DNA of 64,000 bases from JBAXTZ01 sp037129925 (GTDB taxonomy: Bacteria > Bacillota > Negativicutes > JBAXTZ01). Where the stretch lies: contig JBAXTZ010000014.1 in assembly GCA_037129925.1 (NCBI GenBank), positions 1 to 64,000 on the forward strand. The letters are read 5' to 3'. Positions 16,290 through 23,659 of the stretch are shown in pieces (positions within the stretch are counted from its first letter, which is position 1; each line of letters starts with the position of its first letter). The position numbers and the translations under genes are program-made. The notes under the pieces were generated by a model. The model did no database searches. It was given only the letters and a program-made list of their open reading frames with translations, and had not been told where the DNA came from.

Positions 16290-16291
16290 TC

Positions 16292-16320
16292 AGCAAGGAT
16301 AATATCCTTGCTTTTTTTTT
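16292..16320 (+). terminator. Attenuator hairpin between pyrC and pyrF
   Basis: AGCAAGGAT (16292-16300) and ATCCTTGCT (16304-16312) are perfectly complementary, with a three-base loop, followed by a run of T to 16320. It is an intrinsic terminator placed inside the operon, directly after the leader ORF and 27 bases before pyrF. Confidence 0.85.
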
Positions 16321-16346
16321 GCAAAATATTAATTTTGGAGACCGAG

Positions 16347-17264
16347 ATGTTTATTGACAGACTAATTGAAAAAATAAAACTAACCAACAATCCGAGTGTC
16401 ATTGGCTTGGATCCACGCATTGAGTTTATCCCTGAACACATCATGCAGCAAGCTAACGCCGACTCTGAAACTGTCACCGGCGCCATCGGAAAAGCGTTTT
16501 TTGAATTTAATCGGCAGATTATTGATGCCATCGCCGACATTGTTCCCTGTGTAAAGCCACAATTAGCCTGTTACGAGGCAATTGGTTTGCCCGGAATCCA
16601 GGCGTTTGAGCAGACTGTTCGCTACGCCAAAGAGAGGGGATTACTTGTAATCGCCGACGGTAAGCGCAACGACATCGGCAGCAGCGCCGAAGGCTATGCC
16701 CAAGGTTTTTTTAGCCGCCACGCTTTCGTCTGTGATGCGCTCACCGTCAATCCGTATCTTGGTTACGACGGTATCGAACCATTTATCAAGTCCTGTCGCG
16801 AACATAACACCGGCATCTTTATTCTCGCCAAAACTTCCAACCCTTCCAGCGGCCAACTGCAAGATTTACTGTTACAGTCCGGTGAAACGGTAGCAGAAAA
16901 AGTTGCCGCACTCATCCACGACTGGGGACAACCGCTTATCGGCAAATATCATTACAGTAGCGTCGGAGCGGTAGTCGGCGCCACCTATCCGGTACAAGCG
17001 GCAACATTACGCGCCATCATGCCGCAAGCTTATATCCTGGTGCCTGGTTATGGCGCTCAAGGCGGCTCTGCCAAGGATATTGCGCCGAATTTCAACAAAG
17101 ACGGCTTGGGCGCTATCGTTAACGCCAGCCGCAGTATTATGCTGGCCTATCAATCCAAGCACTGGTGCGGACAATTTTCCGAACTGCAATTTGCCGCCGC
17201 GGCCCGCGCCGAAGCTTTGCGGATGCGCGATGATATTAATGCTGTTTTGGCAGTTGGCTGTTAG
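16347..17264 (+). CDS. pyrF: Orotidine 5'-phosphate decarboxylase, type 2
   Basis: 305 residues from ATG at 16347 (GGAG at 16337-16340; the frame is open further upstream through the attenuator but has no supported start there). Makes UMP from OMP. Type 2 family blocks are IGLDPRIEFIPEH, FFEFNRQIIDAI, VKPQLACYEA, the catalytic IADGKRNDIGSSAEGYAQG (Lys, Asp, Lys/Asp tetrad) and VPGYGAQGG. Its stop codon is the TAG at the edge of a heptad repeat array, which also encodes its final residues. Confidence 0.95.
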   Translation: MFIDRLIEKIKLTNNPSVIGLDPRIEFIPEHIMQQANADSETVTGAIGKAFFEFNRQIIDAIADIVPCVKPQLACYEAIGLPGIQAFEQTVRYAKERGLLVIADGKRNDIGSSAEGYAQGFFSRHAFVCDALTVNPYLGYDGIEPFIKSCREHNTGIFILAKTSNPSSGQLQDLLLQSGETVAEKVAALIHDWGQPLIGKYHYSSVGAVVGATYPVQAATLRAIMPQAYILVPGYGAQGGSAKDIAPNFNKDGLGAIVNASRSIMLAYQSKHWCGQFSELQFAAAARAEALRMRDDINAVLAVGC

Positions 17265-17397
17265 CGGCTGGCGGCTGGCGGCTTACTGGCGGCTAGCGGT
17301 TGGCGTCATTACCAGCGGCAAACGGCTAGCGGCAAGCGGCTAGCGGCAAGCGGCCAACGGCATTACCAGCGGCCAGCCGCCAACCGCCAGCGGCATA
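17257..17397. repeat. Large heptad-period array (GCGGCTA/GCGGCAA type)
   Basis: About twenty degenerate 7-base units: gctggcg, gcggcta, cggcaag, cggctag, cggccaa, then the complementary-looking gccagcc and gccaacc. It fills the whole pyrF-carA gap. The two halves are partly inverted relative to each other, so a long hairpin is possible. Confidence 0.9.
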
Positions 17398-17409
17398 CGA
17401 GGAGGAAAT

Positions 17410-18471
17410 ATGAAAGCAGTATTAGCGTTAGAAAACGGGATAATATTTCGCGGCAAGAGCTTTGGAGCATTACGGGAAACGATCGGCGAAGTAGTATTCA
17501 ATACCGGTATGACCGGTTATCAGGAACTTTTAACCGACCCGTCTTACTATGGTCAGATAGTCACAATGACTTATCCACTGATCGGTAATTATGGTATAAA
17601 TACTGAAGATTTGGAGTCGCTTAATCCCAAAGTGCGTGGTTTTGTTGTCCGCGAACTATGCAAAGCGCCCAGTAATTGGCGTTCGACGCGCACGCTCGAT
17701 GATTATCTAAAAGAACATGACATTGTCGGTATCGAGGGTATCGACACTCGCGCCCTTACTAAGATAATTCGTGATAGCGGCACAATGCGGGGAATAATCG
17801 CACCAGCCGAAAGCTTTGATTTCGACACTATCTATCCGCGGTTTGCGGCGTTTTCCGTAACTGATGCTGTGGCCAACGTCACAACTCGCTCCATAAAACA
17901 TTTCCCCGGCAACGGTTCGCGCATCGCCGTCATTGACTACGGAATCAAAACCAACATTCTCCGGTCATTGCTTAAACGCGATTGTGAAATTTATTTATAT
18001 CCGGCATTTTCAACAGCCTCCGAAGTTTTGAGTTGTAACCCGGCAGGTATCCTGCTGTCTAACGGTCCCGGCGACCCCAAAGATTGTCAGCCCTCCATTC
18101 AAACTTTGCGCGATTTGTATGGCAAAAGACCAATATTCGGCATTTGTCTGGGGCATCAACTGCTGGCGCTCGCCAAAGATGCCGATACCGGACGGCTGAA
18201 ATACGGACACCGTGGTTGCAATCATCCGGTAAAAGATATAATGAAAGATTTGACCTACATTACTTCGCAAAATCACGGTTATTCAATCATTCATGAGTCA
18301 TTAGCCGGAAAAGCTATGGAGATTACCCACATCAACCTCAACGACAACTCGATTGAAGGGGTGCGCTACCTAGATGCCCCGGTTTTTTCGGTGCAGTTTC
18401 ATCCCGAAGCCGCCCCAGGTCCTAAAGATACAGCTTATCTATTCGACGAATTTATGGCGATGCTCGTATGA
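17410..18471 (+). CDS. carA: Carbamoyl phosphate synthase small subunit
   Basis: 353 residues. Glutaminase subunit delivering ammonia to CarB. N-terminal CPSase domain (VFNTGMTGYQELLTDPSY) and C-terminal class I amidotransferase: SNGPGDP, nucleophile in FGICLGHQLLALA, and the catalytic His/Glu in VQFHPEAAPGP. Ribosome site GAGGAGG immediately follows the repeat array. Only CarA/CarB pair in the window, so it probably serves pyrimidines (and arginine if made). Confidence 0.96.
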   Translation: MKAVLALENGIIFRGKSFGALRETIGEVVFNTGMTGYQELLTDPSYYGQIVTMTYPLIGNYGINTEDLESLNPKVRGFVVRELCKAPSNWRSTRTLDDYLKEHDIVGIEGIDTRALTKIIRDSGTMRGIIAPAESFDFDTIYPRFAAFSVTDAVANVTTRSIKHFPGNGSRIAVIDYGIKTNILRSLLKRDCEIYLYPAFSTASEVLSCNPAGILLSNGPGDPKDCQPSIQTLRDLYGKRPIFGICLGHQLLALAKDADTGRLKYGHRGCNHPVKDIMKDLTYITSQNHGYSIIHESLAGKAMEITHINLNDNSIEGVRYLDAPVFSVQFHPEAAPGPKDTAYLFDEFMAMLV

Positions 18472-18508
18472 TAAAGCTGAATTATGAAAGCTAAAATACA
18501 CACCGCCC

Positions 18509-18572
18509 ACTTGACTACTTGATTACTAATCTCTACTTGACTACTTCTCCGTTACTCCTATTACCCTATTAA
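18509..18572. repeat. Heptad-period array (ACTTGAC/TACTTGA type)
   Basis: Degenerate 7-base units built on cttgact, acttgat and tactaat fill the 111-base gap between carA and carB. Period less clean than in other arrays. Confidence 0.55.
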
Positions 18573-18582
18573 GCGAGGTATT

Positions 18583-21500
18583 ATGCCAAAGAATCCTTTA
18601 ATAAAAAAGACTCTGGTCATCGGTTCCGGTCCAATTATTATTGGGCAGGCTGCCGAATTTGATTATGCCGGAACTCAAGCCTGCCGGGCGTTAAAAGAGG
18701 AAGGCATTGAAGTCGTGCTGCTCAACAGCAACCCGGCAACAATCATGATTGATACCCGGATAGCTGACAAAATTTACATTGAACCAATGACCGTAAAAGT
18801 ACTGGAAAAGATCATCCTCAAAGAGCAACCGGACAGCATTCTGCCAACACTTGGCGGACAAACCGGGTTGAATTTGGCGATGGAACTGGCCGAGAGCGGT
18901 TTTCTCGAATTGCATAACGTCAAAATGCTCGGTGCAAACATCCACGCCATCAAAAAGGCTGAAGACCGGCAAACTTTCAAAGATACTATGGAACAGATTA
19001 ATGAGCCCTGTATCAAAAGCCGGGTTGTCGAGTTGGTTGAAGATGCGCTTGTGTTCGCTGATGAAATCGGTTATCCGGTCATTGTCCGTCCAGCGTATAC
19101 TCTTGGCGGCAGCGGAGGCGGCATTGCCGAAACTCGTCAACAACTCATAGAAATCGCAACCACTGGCTTGAGATTGAGCCGGGTCACTCAGGCTTTGATT
19201 GAAAAATGCATTTCTGGTTGGAAAGAAATTGAATACGAAGTTGTTCGTGATGGCAAAGGCAACGTAATTACTATTTGCAACATGGAAAATATCGACCCGG
19301 TCGGCGTTCATACCGGCGACAGCATTGTCGTTGCGCCCTCGCAAACGCTTTCTGACAAGGAATATCAGATGTTACGGTCGGCGGCTTTAAATATAATAAC
19401 CGCTATGGGCATTGAGGGCGGCTGTAACGTGCAGTTTGCGTTGCACACCGAGTCGATGGAATATGCCGTTATCGAAGTCAACCCTCGTGTCAGCCGTTCG
19501 TCGGCATTGGCATCGAAGGCCACCGGTTATCCGATTGCCAAAGTATCGGCAAAAATCGCCATCGGTTATAGTCTTGATGAAATTGTCAACACCGTTACCG
19601 GGAAAACCTACGCTTGTTTTGAACCCTGTTTAGATTATGTTGTGGTCAAGCTACCGAAGTTTCCTTTCGACAAATTTGTCAGCGCCCGCCGCACTCTTGG
19701 CACCCAGATGCAGGCAACCGGTGAAGTTATGGCAATCGGCAACTCTTTCGCCGCTGCGTTGCTCAAAGCCATCCGCTCACTGGAAATAAATATGCATTCG
19801 CTGGAAAAAGTTATCTACAGTGACATGACCGACGAACAATTGCACAACAAGCTGAAAACTCCGCATGACGAATTACTATTTGCCTTAACCGCTGCCCTCC
19901 GACGAGGGATGGATATTGAATTACTGCATAGCACTACCAAAGTTGACCGGTATTTTTTGGCGCAACTGAAAACAATTGTCGACACTGAGGAGTGGTTGAA
20001 AACCGCTGATTTTGAAGCGATTGATTCCGAGCGGTTGCGGGAAATCAAACAACTGGGTTTTCCCGACAAAATAATCGGCGAACTAACCGGCAACAGCGAG
20101 GACCATGTCGCCTTTTCTCGAAAGGCTCACGGCATTCGCGCAGTATACAAAATGGTCGATACCTGCGCGGCTGAATTTGAAGCGCAAACACCTTATTTTT
20201 ACTCAACTTACGATGAGCATTGCGAAGCCAATCCTCAACCGGGTAAAAAAGTAATTGTCTTTGGTTCAGGTCCGATTCGCATCGGACAGGGCATTGAATT
20301 CGACTTCTGCTCGGTACATTGTATCTGGGCGCTCAAAGAACTAGGCTACCAAACCATTATTATCAACAATAACCCGGAAACGGTAAGCACCGATTTTGAC
20401 ACTGCTGACCGGTTGTATTTTGAACCGCTCACGCCGGAGGACGTTGAAAGCATCATCGACATCGAAAAACCCGATGGTGTTTTTGTTCAATTTGGTGGAC
20501 AGACCGCGATCAAACTGGCTAATTTCATGAAACAACGCGGTATTAAAGTATACGGCACCCAACCCGATGATATTGAAGCTGCCGAAGACCGGCAATTGTT
20601 TGAAGCAATCCTCGAAAAATTAGCCATTGCACGTCCGGCGGGAAAAACCTTTAATCAACTACCCGACGGTATTCGTTTGGCCAATGAGTTGGGTTATCCG
20701 GTGATGATTCGTCCTTCTTTCGTCCTCGGCGGACAGGGGATGGAAATTGCCTATAGCGACGACGACCTTGGCAAGTTTTTTGACATTATCAGCATAATTA
20801 AACAGGACTACCCCATATTAATCGACAAATATCTGCCCGGCAAAGAACTGGAAGTAGATGCAATTTGCGATGGCGAAAACATTTTGGTACCGGGAATCAT
20901 GGAACACATCGAGCGCGCCGGGGTTCATTCCGGCGACAGCATCTCGGTATATCCGACCCAAAGCGTCTCCATTGAAGTTAAACAAAAAATTTACAGCATC
21001 ACCCGCAAACTGGCCAAAGAGCTAAATATTATCGGGCTGATCAATATTCAGTTCGTTTATTATGACGGCGAAGTATATATTATTGAAGCCAACCCCCGCT
21101 CCAGCCGCACCGTTCCCTATATCAGCAAAGTAACCGGCATTCCAATGATTGAGCTGGCAACCAAAGTTTGCATGGGGCACAAACTGAGCGAATTTGGCTA
21201 CGGCACCGGATTGTACCCGGAACCGGACTACGTCAGCGTCAAGGTGCCGGTATTTAGTTTTGAGAAACTGCATGGCGTGGACACGGCGCTCGGACCGGAA
21301 ATGAAATCGACCGGCGAGGCGCTCGGCATCGGCAAAAACTTCCCCGAAGCGCTGTTCAAAGGCCTGCTCGGCGCCGGCATGAAAGTTCCCGATATTGACA
21401 AAGGCATCCTGATGACCGTCAAAGACAGCGACAAACCGGAATTAGTGGCGATTGCCGAAGGCTATCAAGAATTGGGCTATAAGTTGTTCGCGACAACCAA

Positions 21501-21807
21501 GACTGCCGGACGATTAAATCGTAGGCACGTTCCAACCATTTCCGTTCGCAAAATCAACGAAGCCCATCCCAACATTCTCGATCTTATTGAAAGCGGCGAT
21601 ATCGGCATGATCATCAACACCCCGTCCCGAGGCCGCCAGCCGTTAAACGATGGTTTTCAAATCCGCCGCAAAGCCGTCGAGCTATCGCTCACCTGTCTGA
21701 CATCGCTGGATACCGCCCGAGTATTGCTGTATTGTTTGCAAAATCGGATGCTGAACAAATCGCTGCCAATCTATGACTTGGCGGAATTGATGAAGCAGGA
21801 CGAGTAG
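18583..21807 (+). CDS. carB: Carbamoyl phosphate synthase large subunit
   Basis: 1074 residues, full length. Two homologous ATP-grasp halves (front SGPIIIGQAAEFDYAG; second SGPIRIGQGIEFDFC near residue 565), each with glycine-rich loops (GGSGGGIAE and VLGGQGMEIAY) and metal-binding Asn/Glu sites (EVNPRVSRSSALASKATGYP, EANPRSSRTVPYISKVTGIP). A C-terminal MGS-like regulatory domain (about 935-1074) is where UMP and ornithine act in studied enzymes. GAGG ribosome site 8 bases before ATG. Confidence 0.97.
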   Translation: MPKNPLIKKTLVIGSGPIIIGQAAEFDYAGTQACRALKEEGIEVVLLNSNPATIMIDTRIADKIYIEPMTVKVLEKIILKEQPDSILPTLGGQTGLNLAMELAESGFLELHNVKMLGANIHAIKKAEDRQTFKDTMEQINEPCIKSRVVELVEDALVFADEIGYPVIVRPAYTLGGSGGGIAETRQQLIEIATTGLRLSRVTQALIEKCISGWKEIEYEVVRDGKGNVITICNMENIDPVGVHTGDSIVVAPSQTLSDKEYQMLRSAALNIITAMGIEGGCNVQFALHTESMEYAVIEVNPRVSRSSALASKATGYPIAKVSAKIAIGYSLDEIVNTVTGKTYACFEPCLDYVVVKLPKFPFDKFVSARRTLGTQMQATGEVMAIGNSFAAALLKAIRSLEINMHSLEKVIYSDMTDEQLHNKLKTPHDELLFALTAALRRGMDIELLHSTTKVDRYFLAQLKTIVDTEEWLKTADFEAIDSERLREIKQLGFPDKIIGELTGNSEDHVAFSRKAHGIRAVYKMVDTCAAEFEAQTPYFYSTYDEHCEANPQPGKKVIVFGSGPIRIGQGIEFDFCSVHCIWALKELGYQTIIINNNPETVSTDFDTADRLYFEPLTPEDVESIIDIEKPDGVFVQFGGQTAIKLANFMKQRGIKVYGTQPDDIEAAEDRQLFEAILEKLAIARPAGKTFNQLPDGIRLANELGYPVMIRPSFVLGGQGMEIAYSDDDLGKFFDIISIIKQDYPILIDKYLPGKELEVDAICDGENILVPGIMEHIERAGVHSGDSISVYPTQSVSIEVKQKIYSITRKLAKELNIIGLINIQFVYYDGEVYIIEANPRSSRTVPYISKVTGIPMIELATKVCMGHKLSEFGYGTGLYPEPDYVSVKVPVFSFEKLHGVDTALGPEMKSTGEALGIGKNFPEALFKGLLGAGMKVPDIDKGILMTVKDSDKPELVAIAEGYQELGYKLFATTKTAGRLNRRHVPTISVRKINEAHPNILDLIESGDIGMIINTPSRGRQPLNDGFQIRRKAVELSLTCLTSLDTARVLLYCLQNRMLNKSLPIYDLAELMKQDE

Positions 21808-21809
21808 GG

Positions 21810-21852
21810 GTTTCAAAGGAGCAAAGCTGCAGATCTGCAAAGCTATAAAGGA
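21810..21852. repeat. Weak heptad-period array between carB and pyrK
   Basis: Units such as aaggagc, aaagctg and gcaaagc recur at 7-base spacing across the short intergenic gap. It carries AAGGAG-like text that may also act as ribosome site. Confidence 0.4.
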
Positions 21853-21866
21853 GAGCGCCGGAAGTA

Positions 21867-22646
21867 ATGAACAGACACTTTGTTGAAATTGTTGAAAGAA
21901 AACAACTTAATAGTGACATCTATCAATTTACCGTCCGGGCGCCAGAGTTAGCTGCGCGTGCATTGCCCGGGCAGTTTTTGCACATTAATTGCTCGGATGA
22001 TGTTAGTATGCTGCGTCGGCCGATCAGTATTTTCGATATTGATGCGACCAATCATCGGCTAAGTTTCATATTTCAGGTGCGCGGACGTGGTACGGCGTTA
22101 TTGGCACAAAAAAAAGTCGGCGCCAAGTTGGACATACTTGCCCCGCTTGGAACCGGATTTGAAATAAAGCCTGATTACCAAAACATCTATGTGGTTGGCG
22201 GCGGCATCGGCGTTTTCCCGCTATACGCATTGCTCAAACAATACCCCGACGCTCACAAAACAACTATCTTGGGCTTCGCTTCAGTTGGCAAATGTATCAG
22301 AGCTGGTACATTTGCCGATATATCCGACCAATTTATCTGTTGCACCGATGACGGCAGCTCCGGTTTTCACGGCAATACCGCCCAAGCTTTGGAGCGACAG
22401 CTTCAATCGGGATACTTGCCGGATATTATTTTTGCTTGCGGCCCAACAGTCATGTTGCGGGCAATTGCCAAGCTGGCAGCTCAATTCAACATCCCCTGTC
22501 AGGTTTCGCTCGAAGAACGAATGGCCTGCGGCATCGGCGCCTGTCTGGTCTGCGCCTGCAAAACCCGGACGGAATCCGGCTGGCAGCACAGCCATGTCTG
22601 CAAAGACGGACCGGTGTTTTGGGCGCAGGATGTGATTTGGGAGTAA
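21867..22646 (+). CDS. pyrK: Dihydroorotate dehydrogenase electron-transfer subunit
   Basis: 259 residues. Passes electrons from PyrD to NAD+ through FAD and a [2Fe-2S] cluster. FAD site MLRRPISIFDID, NAD site YVVGGGIGVFPLYALLK, and cluster cysteines in ERMACGIGACLVCACK plus the later HVCKDGPVF. Presence with pyrD defines the type 1B (NAD-linked) enzyme. ATG at 21867 has GGAAG close upstream. Confidence 0.95.
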   Translation: MNRHFVEIVERKQLNSDIYQFTVRAPELAARALPGQFLHINCSDDVSMLRRPISIFDIDATNHRLSFIFQVRGRGTALLAQKKVGAKLDILAPLGTGFEIKPDYQNIYVVGGGIGVFPLYALLKQYPDAHKTTILGFASVGKCIRAGTFADISDQFICCTDDGSSGFHGNTAQALERQLQSGYLPDIIFACGPTVMLRAIAKLAAQFNIPCQVSLEERMACGIGACLVCACKTRTESGWQHSHVCKDGPVFWAQDVIWE

Positions 22647-22654
22647 TCGAATAC

Positions 22655-22693
22655 CTGGTTATCAAGTAGTCAGGTTATCAAGTTATCAGGTAA
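22655..22693. repeat. Heptad-period array (GGTTATC/AAGTTAT type)
   Basis: ggttatc, aagtagt, caggtta, tcaagtt, atcaggt recur at 7-base spacing between pyrK and pyrD. Confidence 0.65.
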
Positions 22694-22721
22694 GACGCGA
22701 TTATATATTGGGGGAACGCCA

Positions 22722-23633
22722 ATGGATTTAAGAGTAACAATTGGAAATTTGAAACTAAACAATCCGGTTATCGCCGCCAGCGGTTGTTTTGGCTTTGGCC
22801 GGGAGTATGGCGAGTATGTCGATTTGAATAAGTTGGGCGGAATTTCGGTCAAAGGCCTGACAATCGAGCCGCGTCAAGGCAACGCCGCGCCGCGTTGCGC
22901 GGAAACGCCGTCGGGGATGCTCAATTCCGTCGGTTTGCAAAATCCCGGCGTGGATTATTTTATCAAACACGAAATCCCGTTTTTGCGCCAGTATGATACG
23001 AAAATCATCGCCAATATCGCCGGAAACTCAATCGACGACTATTGCCGGATGGCAACAATTCTTAACAACGCCGACATTGATGCAATCGAACTCAACGTTT
23101 CCTGTCCGAACGTCAAGGCCGGCTGCATGGCATTTGGCAGCACGCCGGACGGCATCAGTGAAGTTGTTGCCGCGGTGCGCTCCTGCACCGCGAAAACTCT
23201 GATTGTCAAGCTTACCCCGAATGTCCGCGACATCAAAGAAACCGCGCTCGCCGCCGAAAAAAACGGCGCCGATGCGGTATCCCTAATCAACACCCTGCTC
23301 GGCATGGCAATCGACATCGACAAAAAACGCCCACTGCTCGCCAATAATTATGGCGGCTTATCCGGCGCCGCCGTCAAACCGGTCGCGCTACGGATGGTTC
23401 ACGAAGTGGCAAGTTGTGTCAATATTCCGGTCATCGGCATGGGCGGTATCAGCTGTTGGCAGGACGCAATCGAATTTTTGCTAGCCGGAGCAAGCGCCGT
23501 GATGGTCGGCACCGCAAACTTTACCAACCCGACAGTGACGGCAGAAATAGCAGTCGGCATTGCCGCTTATATGGAAAAGAATGATTTCCGACAAATAGCC
23601 GACATCCATAAAGCCTTTAGCGTTAATAATTAA
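22722..23633 (+). CDS. pyrD: Dihydroorotate dehydrogenase type 1B, catalytic subunit
   Basis: 303 residues. FMN enzyme oxidising dihydroorotate to orotate in complex with PyrK. NPVIAASGCFGFGREY, NSVGLQNPG, ELNVSCPNVK (catalytic Cys in NVSCPN), KLTPNV and the phosphate-binding IGMGGISCWQDAIEFLLAGASAVMVGT-like end match. Ribosome site GGGGGA. Last gene of the pyr operon; no clear terminator follows, and the next gene converges. Confidence 0.96.
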   Translation: MDLRVTIGNLKLNNPVIAASGCFGFGREYGEYVDLNKLGGISVKGLTIEPRQGNAAPRCAETPSGMLNSVGLQNPGVDYFIKHEIPFLRQYDTKIIANIAGNSIDDYCRMATILNNADIDAIELNVSCPNVKAGCMAFGSTPDGISEVVAAVRSCTAKTLIVKLTPNVRDIKETALAAEKNGADAVSLINTLLGMAIDIDKKRPLLANNYGGLSGAAVKPVALRMVHEVASCVNIPVIGMGGISCWQDAIEFLLAGASAVMVGTANFTNPTVTAEIAVGIAAYMEKNDFRQIADIHKAFSVNN

Positions 23634-23659
23634 CAACTACACTAATAATTTTTCGAAAG

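Noticed and set aside
16292..16320. Simple end-of-operon terminator for pyrC
   Set aside because: The ORF with strong ribosome site directly before it and pyrF 27 bases after make an internal attenuator more likely, though a plain terminator is not fully excluded.
17050..17343. Open frame across the pyrF end and the repeat array with WRLAA-type repeats
   Set aside because: It is a shadow of pyrF and the array; no ribosome site, repeat peptide only.
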